DNA of 64,000 nt from Lactonifactor sp. BIOML-A5 (GTDB lineage: Bacteria; Bacillota; Clostridia; Lachnospirales; Lachnospiraceae), in NCBI RefSeq assembly GCF_009677585.1, contig NZ_WKYV01000022.1, positions 5,502-69,501 on the forward strand, given 5' to 3'. The notes beneath the pieces were generated by a model. It searched no databases, was not told the DNA's origin, and worked only from the letters and a program-made list of their open reading frames with translations. Below, in pieces: positions 1-8,670 of the stretch. Numbering within the stretch: the stretch's first letter is position 1; every line of letters begins with the position of its first letter. A program made the position numbers and the translations under genes.

Positions 1-2336
1 TAAAGGTGGAAACCACCCTTGCAGAAATCGGAGAGAAAATTGCCACTTGGACTGCCACTAAAAAAGGCAAGGAAATTCCTCTATCTGATGCCATCACAGG
101 AACACTTACCAATGAGGGTGGCAATATCCGTTTCAAGGATAAGGGCGAATATATCCTCAAATGCTCATTTACCGATGACGGTGGCAGAACCTATTCCTAT
201 GAGCAAGCAGCAAAGGTCTATCCCATTCCCACTGTTACCTATACACAGCCAAAGCTCATTCATACCGATACCAAGGTAGCCATCAATACCACAGGCACAG
301 ACTTGGACGGACTTAGCTTGGAGTGGCTTGTAGACAACAGCTTCGGTTATCAAGACTGGGACACCTTTGTTACAGGAAATCTTAATAACGAGGGTGGAAA
401 TATTTACTTTAAGCGAGCAGGAATTTATGAGCTTGTGGCAAGAACCACCGATGAAACAGGCAGAGTATTCCTCTTTGAGCCTAAGAACAAAACCGAGGTG
501 CTGCCGGTGCTGACCCTTGGCTTCGAACTACCCGAGGTTGCTTACACCGATACCCAAATCGACATTCGAACCAGTGGTCACAACAATACTCTGCCAATGG
601 AGTGGTCACTTACTAAGAACGGAAAGAGCATCGCAATATCCTCCGCTACTGATGGGGAGCTTAATAAGTTAGGTGGAAAGGTGCGTTTTACCTCTCACGG
701 TGAATATGTCCTGACCGCCAAGATGGTGGATCTTCTTGGCAGAAGCTATTCCCACAGCGAAAGCATCACCATTATGCCTATCGTAGATTTTGCTTTTACA
801 ATGCCCACAACAGTGCATTACGGCAAGTCTTTCGAGGTTGCAATCAGCAAATCTCAACATACAGAAAAAGCAAATGCGGTATGGACTTTAAGCAAGAATG
901 GTGAATCCTGCTCCTATGTTGGCGAGCTTTCCAAGAATGGAGGAACAATCGCAATCAATGACATTGGTGAATTTACGCTGACTGCGGTTGTCACCGATAT
1001 CTTGGGCAGAGAGTGCCGTTATTCCCAGAGCATCACGCTGACCAACACCCTGCCGGTAATCAGTGAAGTTAACGCAGTACCAACAAGAACAGTAAAAGAC
1101 GGCAAATTCCTTGTAAAGATTTCTGCCAATGCTACCGATTCAGACGGCGATACCACCACATTGGAATGGCAAGGCAGAACCGAGGGCGATTACTATGCTG
1201 TTGGTACGCACACAATCAAGGTACGAGCAAAGGACAGCACAGGAGCCTATGGTGAATGGATAAACAAAACCTTTGAGGTGATCAATGCCGCACCTACCAT
1301 CAGCGCGTTTACCGCATCCCCGACAAGAACAGTAAAAGACGGCAAATTCCTTGTGAACATTACTGCCAATGCTGCCGATGCAGACGGCGATGACACCACA
1401 TTGGAATGGCAAGGCAGAACCGAGGGTGATTACTATGCTGTTGGTACACACACCATCAAGGTACGAGCCAAGGATATTGCCGGAGCATATTCCGAATGGG
1501 TAAGCAAGACATTTACTGTTGTGAGCAATAAGCCGACTGTAACACTGACAGCAACGCCTACCCGTACCGTGAAAAACGGCAAGTTTCTTGTGAACATTTC
1601 CACTACAAGCAACGATGCTGATGGAGATGCCATTACCTTGGAATGGGAAAACAAAGCAGCCGACAACTATTACGCTGTGGGAACGCATACCATTCGTGTC
1701 CGTGCCAAGGACAGCACAGGAGCATATTCCGAATGGGCAAGCAAAACCTTTGCCGTGGCAAACTCTGCACCCACTCGTCCTGTGATTACAAGAACACCAA
1801 ACGGCAATTGTGTGGCACCGGGAACAGCGGTAACCATTACCGCCAGCAGCACCGATGCAGACGGCGATGCCATCACCTATGTATGGGAAAACCGTCCCGC
1901 ACAAAGCCACGTCTATCCTCTTGGGAAAAATGTTGTGCGAGTAAAAGCTGTGGACAGTACAGGTGCTGAGTCTCCGTGGTCAGCTATCGTATTCTTTGTG
2001 GCTGACGGAAATGGAAGTGGTGGAATGACACTGACAGGACCCGACTCTACGATTTTGGAAAACGGCATTGAGGGTGCAACCATCACCAAATACACCTTTA
2101 CTGTTCCGCCGGTCAGCGGACATAACGGCAATGACTACGGCAGAGTGCGTGGATACAATGTGCTGACCAAGCAGTGGGATCAGCTTGATTACGGCACCAC
2201 CTCAAACGGTATTACCTTTGAAAAGAGCCTCAACAGTGGTTTGTATTCCAAGTTGGAGTTTTACTACTATACCAATCACAGCTGTATGTATCAGAAGTCA
2301 AACATTACCTACAGCGTAGAGTATTTCTTCGAGTAA
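1..2336 (+). CDS. Repeat-rich surface protein with PKD/Ig-like domains (5' partial)
   Basis: The frame is open to the left edge of the window, so the N-terminus is missing; the GTG at base 6 is only the first in-window candidate. The visible 776 residues are almost all beta-sandwich-like repeats. Four units of about 85-90 residues come first, each with an NEGGNI/NKLGGKV-like turn followed by a GEY.L strand and a D..GR motif. Four PKD-like units of about 80 residues follow, with the pattern DADGD...LEW and VGTHTI.VRAKD..GAYSEW. The C-terminal 100 residues are not repetitive. The prepilin peptidase gene follows directly, which suggests an extracellular or pilus-associated adhesin or stalk of the Tad-like system. 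No LPXTG motif is visible at the C-terminus. Function is inferred from architecture only. Confidence 0.7.
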   Translation, partial: KVETTLAEIGEKIATWTATKKGKEIPLSDAITGTLTNEGGNIRFKDKGEYILKCSFTDDGGRTYSYEQAAKVYPIPTVTYTQPKLIHTDTKVAINTTGTDLDGLSLEWLVDNSFGYQDWDTFVTGNLNNEGGNIYFKRAGIYELVARTTDETGRVFLFEPKNKTEVLPVLTLGFELPEVAYTDTQIDIRTSGHNNTLPMEWSLTKNGKSIAISSATDGELNKLGGKVRFTSHGEYVLTAKMVDLLGRSYSHSESITIMPIVDFAFTMPTTVHYGKSFEVAISKSQHTEKANAVWTLSKNGESCSYVGELSKNGGTIAINDIGEFTLTAVVTDILGRECRYSQSITLTNTLPVISEVNAVPTRTVKDGKFLVKISANATDSDGDTTTLEWQGRTEGDYYAVGTHTIKVRAKDSTGAYGEWINKTFEVINAAPTISAFTASPTRTVKDGKFLVNITANAADADGDDTTLEWQGRTEGDYYAVGTHTIKVRAKDIAGAYSEWVSKTFTVVSNKPTVTLTATPTRTVKNGKFLVNISTTSNDADGDAITLEWENKAADNYYAVGTHTIRVRAKDSTGAYSEWASKTFAVANSAPTRPVITRTPNGNCVAPGTAVTITASSTDADGDAITYVWENRPAQSHVYPLGKNVVRVKAVDSTGAESPWSAIVFFVADGNGSGGMTLTGPDSTILENGIEGATITKYTFTVPPVSGHNGNDYGRVRGYNVLTKQWDQLDYGTTSNGITFEKSLNSGLYSKLEFYYYTNHSCMYQKSNITYSVEYFFE
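1083..1790 (+). repeat. In-frame tandem repeat encoding PKD-like units
   Basis: The DNA encoding the PKD-like domains is tandemly repeated with a period of 240 bp for the first step and 237 bp for the second. The block around AGTAAAAGACGGCAAATTCC recurs almost exactly at about 1,091 and 1,331 and in diverged form near 1,568. A fourth unit is recognisable only at protein level. The close identity of units one and two indicates recent duplication or gene conversion. Confidence 0.8.
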
Positions 2337-2777
2337 ATGCCCATGAATATCATCATTCAAGCAGTTTTGTTCACAGCATTACTCATTTATATTGCCGTGA
2401 AAGATGCGCAGACAAGAGAGATATCACCATACCTTTGCATCGGGATTGGCTGTTTAAGTCTGCTTGATTTTCGTCCCGAAAATCTCTTAGGACTGGGTAT
2501 CCCCGTTATTCTATGGGCTTGTGCTACATGGATTTGTCCCGAGCAGCTTGGCGGAGGCGATATTAAGCTGACTACTGCCGTAAGTGTTCTCATCGGCTTT
2601 ACCGCTGCCGCTTACGGAATCATCATCGCATTTACCTTAGAGCTGCTGATATTTCAACAAATCAAAAGAAAACTGACAAAGCAAGGGGCAAGGAACTACG
2701 CCATGCCTCTTGCTCCTTTTTTAGCCGTAGGATTTTTAATCACATATTTCATGAAATTAGGAGGACTAACCATATGA
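2337..2777 (+). CDS. A24-type prepilin peptidase (TadV/CpaA-like)
   Basis: A 146-residue, strongly hydrophobic protein. It matches the short TadV/CpaA class of type IV prepilin peptidases, membrane aspartic proteases that cleave and methylate prepilins. The two expected acidic sites are visible: an aspartate just after the first membrane segment (AVKDAQTREI) and the GGGDIKL motif near residue 79. About four membrane segments are predicted by eye. It starts directly after the stop codon of the surface-protein gene, and its own stop overlaps the next start (ATGA), so translation is probably coupled. It belongs to the Tad-like operon that runs to about 8,238. Confidence 0.8.
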   Translation: MPMNIIIQAVLFTALLIYIAVKDAQTREISPYLCIGIGCLSLLDFRPENLLGLGIPVILWACATWICPEQLGGGDIKLTTAVSVLIGFTAAAYGIIIAFTLELLIFQQIKRKLTKQGARNYAMPLAPFLAVGFLITYFMKLGGLTI

Positions 2778-2905
2778 GAAAAATCAAGAACAAAAAGAGC
2801 ATCGTGGCACTTTGTGTCATTGTTCTCATTGCCACAGCACTTGCCTTTGTGCCGAAAATGGTAAAAGAGTATAAAAGAAAAAAATTCACATCGACATCGT
2901 TTTAA
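2774..2905 (+). CDS. Small single-span membrane protein of the Tad-like operon
   Basis: A 43-residue ORF whose ATG overlaps the stop codon of the prepilin peptidase gene (ATGA). It has a basic N-terminus (RKIKNKK), one hydrophobic segment of about 20 residues (IVALCVIVLIATALAFV) and a basic C-terminal tail (KEYKRKK). The next gene begins 12 bases downstream with its own AGGGAGGA site. The overlap and membrane-protein composition support a real gene. I do not recognise a family; it could be a small pilus-assembly or scaffold component. Confidence 0.55.
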   Translation: MRKIKNKKSIVALCVIVLIATALAFVPKMVKEYKRKKFTSTSF

Positions 2906-2917
2906 GGGAGGATCATA

Positions 2918-3774
2918 ATGATGAAATTCATGAAGAACAGAACCGTAGTGGGTATCCTTTGCATCGCCTTGTCCCTGCTTATTTGTTTTGGCATTACACC
3001 GCTTTTCAATCAGAGCATCAGCCTAAAGACTGAGATTGTCCGTGTGGCAAAGGAAATTAAGACAGGCGATGAAATCACCAAGGATATGGTGCAAACCGTA
3101 GAGGTTGGAGCATATAACCTGCCCGAAAATATCCTCAAGACAAAAGAAACTGTGATTGGCACATTCGCAACCGCAGATTTTGCTGTGGGTGACTATATCC
3201 TGAACACCAAGGTGTCGCAGACTCCTGCCTATGAAAATGCCATCTCTACAATCTTGATGGCACAAAGCAAGCAATTTCGCTCACCCTTAAAACCTTTGCA
3301 GGCGGTCTTTCGGGCAAACTACAGTCGGGTGATATTGTTTCGGTAATTGCTCCCGATTTCAGAGAGCAAGGCTTAACCATTATTCCGCCCGAACTTAAAT
3401 ATGTAGAGGTAATCTCTGTAACTGCTCCCAGTGGCTATGATGCCAATACAGGCGAGCAGACTACTGACGAAGATGAGCGAGAATTGCCCTCTACTGTGAC
3501 TCTTCTTGTCACTCCCGAACAGGGCAATATCCTTGCGGAATTGGAAGCGGAGGGCAAGAGCCATTTGTCCCTTGTATTCCGTGGTGATAATGAAAAGGCA
3601 CAGCAGTTTATTACTATTCAGGAGGACGTAATCAATAAAATCCATCATCCTGAGTTGTCGGAAGAACCTGCAGCCGAGGAAACAATTACTGAGGTTGTAT
3701 CTGAACCGTCAGAGCAGTCTGTTGATAATAAAAATCCTCAGACGGGAGAAAGCACTGCAAACAAGGAGGAATAA
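2918..3774 (+). pseudogene. SAF-domain (CpaB/RcpC-like) pilus protein, frameshifted
   Basis: The gene starts well (GGGAGGATCATA before ATG) with a membrane anchor at residues 8-30. A SAF-like region follows (EIKTGDEITKDMVQTVEVG, then a VGDYIL motif), typical of CpaB/RcpC proteins that act in the periplasm or cell wall during Tad pilus assembly. Near 3,256-3,270 the homologous sequence moves to another frame: the first frame ends at 3,346. The second frame carries on as GTKQAISLTLKTFAGGL and LQSGDIVSVIAPDF and runs to the stop at 3,774. A lost G in the run around ATCTTGATGGC would explain it. Unless this is a sequencing error, the protein is cut at about 115 native residues. The C-terminal tail is acidic and low in complexity. 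Confidence 0.75.
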
Positions 3775-3779
3775 GCTCG

Positions 3780-4586
3780 ATGAACTTTATGAAAAACAGC
3801 GTATTTAAAAAGCCGGACAAGACCGAACAACCCAAGGAACAGGTTTTGCATGGCGGTGTCCTTGCGGTTTGGGGCAGCCCCAGCAGTGGCAAAACCGCAG
3901 TGGCAGCCAAGCTTGCCAAGCATCTTGCCGACAAGCGAAAAAATGTGGTCTTGCTTTTGTGCGATATGACAGCACCTATGCTTCCTTGCATCTGTCCACC
4001 TTCGGATTTGGAGTGCGAAAAATCATTAGGCAGTATTCTTGCCGCCCCTCATGTCAACGAATCCTTGGTGAAATACCATATGATTACCCACAAAAAGATG
4101 GATCATCTGACCATCTTGGGAATGCTGAAGGGCGAGAACGAATATAGCTACACCCCATTCGGAGAAACGCAGGCAAGAGAGCTGATTGAGTCTCTTCGCA
4201 AGATTGCACCATTTATCATCATTGACTGTGGCAGCTATATTGCCAATGATGTGCTGTCCGCAGTGGCACTTCTTGAAAGTGATGCGGTACTTCGTCTTGC
4301 AAACTGTGACCTAAAATCGGTCAGCTATCTGTCCAGTCAGCTTTCCACATTGCAAAGTGCGGGACTTGATTTTGAAAAGCAGTATAAATGTGCTTCCAAC
4401 ATCCAGAGCAATCACGGTATCGAGCATATGGGAGGTGCTATGGGAAGCCTTAGCTTCAAGCTCCCGCATTCCGAGGAACTGGAACAGCAGTGCCTTGAGG
4501 GCAATCTCTTTTCAGATTTAACCCTAAAGGATAGCAGAGATTTTCGCCGTGAGCTTGAAAAAATTGTAAAGGAGGTGTTCGGCTAA
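3780..4586 (+). CDS. TadZ/CpaE-like P-loop ATPase
   Basis: A 268-residue protein with a clear Walker A motif near residue 31 (WGSPSSGKTAVAAKL) and a later hydrophobic strand ending in a possible Walker B (PFIIIDCGSYI). The size and position, between the SAF gene and the CpaF ATPase, match TadZ/CpaE-like proteins. These belong to the ParA/MinD superfamily and place the pilus machine at a cellular site. The start lies 5 bases after the preceding stop, and its stop overlaps the next ATG by one base. No receiver-like N-terminal domain is present, unlike long CpaE proteins. Confidence 0.75.
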   Translation: MNFMKNSVFKKPDKTEQPKEQVLHGGVLAVWGSPSSGKTAVAAKLAKHLADKRKNVVLLLCDMTAPMLPCICPPSDLECEKSLGSILAAPHVNESLVKYHMITHKKMDHLTILGMLKGENEYSYTPFGETQARELIESLRKIAPFIIIDCGSYIANDVLSAVALLESDAVLRLANCDLKSVSYLSSQLSTLQSAGLDFEKQYKCASNIQSNHGIEHMGGAMGSLSFKLPHSEELEQQCLEGNLFSDLTLKDSRDFRRELEKIVKEVFG

Positions 4587-6106
4587 TGAAGTTAGGTAAA
4601 AAGCGAGGAAACTCTATTTTTTATAGGGATAAGGAAATCACGGAAGTAGCCCAAACTCAAGAGCCTCCTGCAAAAGTAAATGTTGTGGAGGAACGAGCTG
4701 AAGAAATCCTCACAACCGAAAAAGAAAATATTGTACCGATAGAGCTGGGCGTTAAGAAAAATACCCACTCTATTTTTTTTGCACCCGAAAACGAGGGCAA
4801 AGACTTTTCATCTGTGCTGAAAGAGGTACAAGAGTACATCTCCGAAAACTATGCCCAGCTTATCACCGACAGCTCCCTTGAAGATGCCAAGGAGCAGATG
4901 AAACGCTACATCTCCAAATTTGTTATGGAAAAGCGAATGGCTGTCAAGGGTATGTCCGGCAATGAACTAATTGACGCCCTCTATACCGAGATGGCGGAGT
5001 ACGGTTTTTTGACCAAATATATCTTCGGCAAGGGTATTGAGGAAATCGACATCAACTCTTGGCAAGATATTGAGGTGCAGTATTCCGATGGGCGAAATGT
5101 AAAGTTAGATGAGCATTTCGACTCCCCCGAACACGCCATCAATGTGGTGCGAAGAATGCTCCATGTGTCGGGAATGGTCTTGGATAATGCCAGCCCCGTT
5201 GTCCTTGGACATCTTTCCAAAAACATTCGTATTGCTGCTATGAAAACACCCATTGTGGACGAAGATGTGGGCATCTCTGCCTCCATTCGTATCGTAAACC
5301 CACAGAGCATGAAGAAAGAGGACTTTGTTAAAACAGGAACTGCCACAGGCACCATGCTTGACTTTTTATCGGCTCTCATTCGCTATGGCATTTCTGTCTG
5401 CGTTGCCGGTGCTACCAGTAGCGGTAAAACCACCGTCCTCGGTTGGCTTCTCACCACAATTCCTGATAACAAGAGAATTTACACCATTGAAAATGGCTCT
5501 CGTGAGCTTGACCTCACACGCTTTCAAAATGGTAAGGTGACCAACTCGGTAATCCATACCCTAACAAGGGATAGTGAAATCGAAAGCCAAAAGATAGACC
5601 AAATCAAGCTGCTGGACATGGCTCTTCGTTTCAATCCCGATATTGCCGTTGTTGGAGAGATGCGTGGAGCGGAAGCCAATGCAGCACAGGAAGCCGCCCG
5701 AACAGGCATTGCGGTGCTGACCACCATTCACGCAAACTCTTGTGAAGCCACTTACCGCCGAATGGTATCTCTGTGCAAACGTGCTGTGGATATGAGCGAT
5801 GAAACCCTCATGCAGTATGTGACCGAAGCCTATCCCATCATTGTGTTCTGCAAACAGCTTGAAAACAAGCAGCGCCGCATGATGGAGGTTATGGAGTGCG
5901 AAATACTGCCAAACGGCGAAAGAGTTTACCGCACCATCTTCCAATATGTCATCACCGAAAACCGCATGGAGGACGGCAAATTCATCATTGACGGTCATCA
6001 TGAGCAAAGAGCCTCTATTTCCGAGAGCCTATCGAAAAGACTGCTTGAAAACGGTATGCCTTTGGCACAAATCGAAAACCTAAAAAGTGAGGTGAAAACA
6101 GCTTGA
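4586..6106 (+). CDS. TadA/CpaF-type secretion ATPase
   Basis: A 506-residue cytoplasmic motor ATPase of the VirB11/PulE superfamily, powering assembly of Tad-type pili. An N-terminal domain of about 230 residues precedes the catalytic core. The core has Walker A (VAGATSSGKTTVLGWL, near residue 275), an Asp-box-like stretch (IYTIENGSREL), Walker B (NPDIAVVGEMRGAEA, near 350) and a His box (VLTTIHANSC). The length is usual for CpaF. Its last bases overlap the TTG start of the TadB-like gene. All key residues are present, so the ATPase itself looks intact although the pathway around it is damaged. Confidence 0.88.
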   Translation: MKLGKKRGNSIFYRDKEITEVAQTQEPPAKVNVVEERAEEILTTEKENIVPIELGVKKNTHSIFFAPENEGKDFSSVLKEVQEYISENYAQLITDSSLEDAKEQMKRYISKFVMEKRMAVKGMSGNELIDALYTEMAEYGFLTKYIFGKGIEEIDINSWQDIEVQYSDGRNVKLDEHFDSPEHAINVVRRMLHVSGMVLDNASPVVLGHLSKNIRIAAMKTPIVDEDVGISASIRIVNPQSMKKEDFVKTGTATGTMLDFLSALIRYGISVCVAGATSSGKTTVLGWLLTTIPDNKRIYTIENGSRELDLTRFQNGKVTNSVIHTLTRDSEIESQKIDQIKLLDMALRFNPDIAVVGEMRGAEANAAQEAARTGIAVLTTIHANSCEATYRRMVSLCKRAVDMSDETLMQYVTEAYPIIVFCKQLENKQRRMMEVMECEILPNGERVYRTIFQYVITENRMEDGKFIIDGHHEQRASISESLSKRLLENGMPLAQIENLKSEVKTA

Positions 6107-7032
6107 ATATAGTTTTACTCCTTGCCTGTGTGGGAATGATCACAGGCTTTTTTATTTTGCTTTCCATTACACCAACCGAATTTACAGATGGCGTGTTCTC
6201 AAAGCTGTTGTCCAATTCCAAGAGTTTAAAGGCACAAATCAATGAGAGTACCAACCGTAAAAAGATAGGATTTTTCAAGAGAGAAATTACCGAGGTACAA
6301 GAGATTTTAAGGGTGACAGGCAGAAGCAAGCGTTTTCCTGTTCTGTGCCTGTTGTCTTTGGCACTATTTTCTGTTGGTGCAGCGATTACCATCAGCTTTG
6401 GCAACTTCTTCGCCGTACCTGTCCTTGCGGTTGGAATGATGATGTTGCCATTTTGGTATGTTCGCTTAACCCAAAGCCACTTTAAAAAGGACATTTCCGC
6501 AGAGCTTGAAACGGCGCTTTCCATCGTCACCACAGCCTATCTCAGAAATGAGGATATCGTAACAGCAGTGGAGGAAAACATCGGGTATCTTAACCCTCCG
6601 GTGCTATCGGTATTCAAGGCATTTACCTATCGAATTAAGATGATTGACCCTGACATTGTGTCTGCACTGGGGGCAATGCGAGGTCAGATTGACAACGCTG
6701 TGTTTCATGAGTGGTGCGATGCCATGATTTCTTGTCAGTACGACAGAAGCCTAAAAAGCACCCTAACACCCATTGTAACAAAGCTCAGTGATATGCGAGT
6801 AGTAAACGGAGAACTTGAAAACTTGGTGTTCGGTCCACGAAAGGAATTTATATCAATGCAGGTGCTGATGCTCTGCAACATTCCATTGTTGTATTTTCTC
6901 AACAAGGATTGGTACAACACCCTTATGCACTCAGCACCGGGGCAGATTGTTCTTGCAATTTGCTTTGTGATTATGTTTGTATCTATGGCGTTTGTGGTGA
7001 AGCTGACACAACCAATCGAATACAAACGATAA
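6103..7032 (+). CDS. TadB-like type II secretion F-domain membrane protein
   Basis: A 309-residue integral membrane protein with an N-terminal hydrophobic segment, a central pair near residues 80-115 and a C-terminal pair near 250-300. This is the usual layout of TadB platform proteins. The start codon is TTG at 6,103, overlapping the CpaF stop (TTGA) with GAGGTG eight bases upstream. No better start lies nearby, because the protein already begins at its hydrophobic segment. It would form the inner-membrane platform with the following TadC-like protein and be driven by the CpaF ATPase. Confidence 0.78.
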   Translation: MNIVLLLACVGMITGFFILLSITPTEFTDGVFSKLLSNSKSLKAQINESTNRKKIGFFKREITEVQEILRVTGRSKRFPVLCLLSLALFSVGAAITISFGNFFAVPVLAVGMMMLPFWYVRLTQSHFKKDISAELETALSIVTTAYLRNEDIVTAVEENIGYLNPPVLSVFKAFTYRIKMIDPDIVSALGAMRGQIDNAVFHEWCDAMISCQYDRSLKSTLTPIVTKLSDMRVVNGELENLVFGPRKEFISMQVLMLCNIPLLYFLNKDWYNTLMHSAPGQIVLAICFVIMFVSMAFVVKLTQPIEYKR

Positions 7033-7045
7033 CGGAGGTGGGAAA

Positions 7046-7918
7046 ATGCAATTTTTAATTTTACTCTTTGGCACATTCTTCGGTTTGGGACTGTTCTTCA
7101 TCCTTGCTGATGTGCTGAAGCTCCCAAGTCTTGCTACAGGCAAGGCAATGCTCACCGCAACCAAACAAACAGGCGAAAAAGCAAAATCTGTAGATGCAAT
7201 GATCACTGCGTGGTCTGTGAAACTTGCGAAATGTCTGCCTATGGACGAGTATAAAAAAATCCGTATGCAGCACACCCTATCGGCCGCAGGCATGAAAGAA
7301 ACACCGGAGGAATTTACCGCCTATGCCATTCTTAAATCAGGAATGATTGCACTTGCGGTGATTCCTTGCCTTTTGGTTTTCCCACTCCTTGCTCCAATTG
7401 TGGTGTTCTTATCGGTGATTGTCTATTTCAAAGAAATTCGCAAAGCAGCTGAAAAGCTATCGGCCAAGCGAGAAAAAATTGAGGTGGAACTGCCGAGGTT
7501 TGTTGCAACCATCACACAGGAATTAAAGGCAAGCCGAGATGTACTCTCTATGCTTGACCACTACAAAAAGAATGCCAGTGAGGAATTCGCAAAGGAACTG
7601 GATATTGTAACTGCTGATATGCGGTCATCAAGCTATGAGGCAGCACTCACCAGATTTGAGTCAAGGCTCAATTCCCCCATGCTTTCCGATATTACCAGAG
7701 GACTCATCGGTGTGCTTCGTGGTGATGACGGAAGTATGTATTTTCAAATGCTCTCACACGATATGAAGCAGTTGGAGCTGCAACGCTTAAAAGCTGAAGC
7801 GATGAAAATTCCACCGAAAATCCGAGTATTCAGCTTTTTAATGCTGATGTGTTTCCTCATGATGTACATGGTGGTTATTATTTTTGAAATCATCCGCTCT
7901 CTTGGCGGAATGCTGTAG
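7046..7918 (+). CDS. TadC-like type II secretion F-domain membrane protein
   Basis: A 290-residue membrane protein with an N-terminal segment, two central hydrophobic segments near residues 100-130 and a C-terminal segment (FLMLMCFLMMYMVVIIF). The cytoplasmic loop contains the helical T2SF-like stretch beginning VELPRFVATITQELKASRD. A strong GGAGGTG site precedes the ATG. Together with the previous gene it would make the TadB/TadC platform. Gene order (CpaE, CpaF, TadB, TadC) supports the assignment better than any single motif. Confidence 0.78.
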   Translation: MQFLILLFGTFFGLGLFFILADVLKLPSLATGKAMLTATKQTGEKAKSVDAMITAWSVKLAKCLPMDEYKKIRMQHTLSAAGMKETPEEFTAYAILKSGMIALAVIPCLLVFPLLAPIVVFLSVIVYFKEIRKAAEKLSAKREKIEVELPRFVATITQELKASRDVLSMLDHYKKNASEEFAKELDIVTADMRSSSYEAALTRFESRLNSPMLSDITRGLIGVLRGDDGSMYFQMLSHDMKQLELQRLKAEAMKIPPKIRVFSFLMLMCFLMMYMVVIIFEIIRSLGGML

Positions 7919-7930
7919 GAGGTGAAGAAA

Positions 7931-8209
7931 ATGACCGTAAAAGAATTGATTATAGAAAATCCCAATGTCTCCTTGGATCTAATGACACCGAGTGGATATG
8001 TGTTTTTGACACCTCAAAATGCACAGGAACTTCTGTCAGGACAAGATGTATCAGGAAATGCGGGAACTTCGGACAGCAGTATAAAAATACGTGCGGAGAA
8101 ATTATTGTCACAGGAGATTGTGAGCATAAATGCAAAAGATAATCTGTTTCATATTTTAACCGAAAGCCCTTGTGAACCTAATTGGGAAATGGGGGTGACG
8201 ATGTGCTGA
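7931..8209 (+). CDS. Small element-encoded protein of unknown function
   Basis: A soluble protein of 92 residues. The ATG at 7,931 is preferred to the in-frame GTG at 7,922 because AGGAGGTG (7,918-7,925) sits at correct spacing before the ATG. It contains the phrase SLDLMTPSGYVFLTP followed by a short acidic stretch, and no enzyme motif. Similar small proteins occur beside DUF4320-type genes on Firmicutes elements, from memory. Its stop codon overlaps the GTG start of the broken gene that follows (GTGCTGA), so it is the last intact cistron of the pilus operon. Confidence 0.6.
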   Translation: MTVKELIIENPNVSLDLMTPSGYVFLTPQNAQELLSGQDVSGNAGTSDSSIKIRAEKLLSQEIVSINAKDNLFHILTESPCEPNWEMGVTMC

Positions 8210-8657
8210 AGGCATTAAAAAACAACCGTGGCGAGTGACCTTTGTAGCCATCGGGGTGGTTGATGTTGCAAATCTCATAGATTGCATCAAGGTTATTGGT
8301 GGGCAAGCTGCCATCAAAGACCACCTCGAAATTGTCTTTGCTCGGCTCCCCAAATTTCTCCTTAAATTCATCAAAAGAGATAAAGCGCATAGAAAAATCC
8401 GAATCGGCTTTTAGCTGCCAAATTCGGACATTCTTTAGGGTTTCTTCATTTTTCATAAACTGGGACACATCCTCCTTCCTCGCAAGAGCCTCAAAGATGC
8501 CGTCAGAAAAGCAAGGCTCAAATTTCTTTTCCTTACACCAGTTGGTGAGTTCTTCACACTGAAACAGTGTATCAATGTTTGCCGTGCTATCTTTAAGGTA
8601 TCCCGAGGGACTTCCATAGTAGTAAATCAAGCTGTTTTTGAGTTTTATGCTCTCCAT
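8178..8657 (-). pseudogene. YodL-like protein, C-terminally truncated and fused to antisense sequence
   Basis: The reading frame from ATG 8,657 (GGAGG five bases upstream, better than the TTG at 8,669) encodes about 140 native residues. They end in the recognisable phrase NHPDGYKGHS, which in YodL-type proteins of Firmicutes mobile elements continues as a conserved L-S-x-S-D motif. Here the next residues (PRLFFNAF...) are simply the reverse complement of the pilus operon end, so the native C-terminus is lost at about 8,236. It is the last gene of the - strand accessory block, 13 bases after the DUF3849 gene. The family assignment rests on the C-terminal motif and context. Confidence 0.6.
8203..8238 (+). 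pseudogene. Remnant of a DUF4320-like pilin-type gene (first 11 codons)
   Basis: GTG at 8,203 overlaps the previous stop and encodes MLKALKNNRGE before an immediate TGA. The pattern of a basic start followed by NNRGE is the typical beginning of DUF4320/TadE-like proteins, in which a GYI.V hydrophobic helix follows. Here the sequence switches after the GAG codon to the antisense of a YodL-like gene. The overlap with the upstream stop argues that this was a genuine coupled cistron. The rest of the gene is gone. Confidence 0.5.
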
Positions 8658-8670
8658 GATTTCCTCCAAT

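Noticed and set aside
1140-1910. Long - strand frame (256 codons) opposite the PKD-repeat gene
   Set aside because: It is antisense to a clear repeat protein and Cys/Gly-rich with periodicity copied from the repeats; no start site or neighbours support it.
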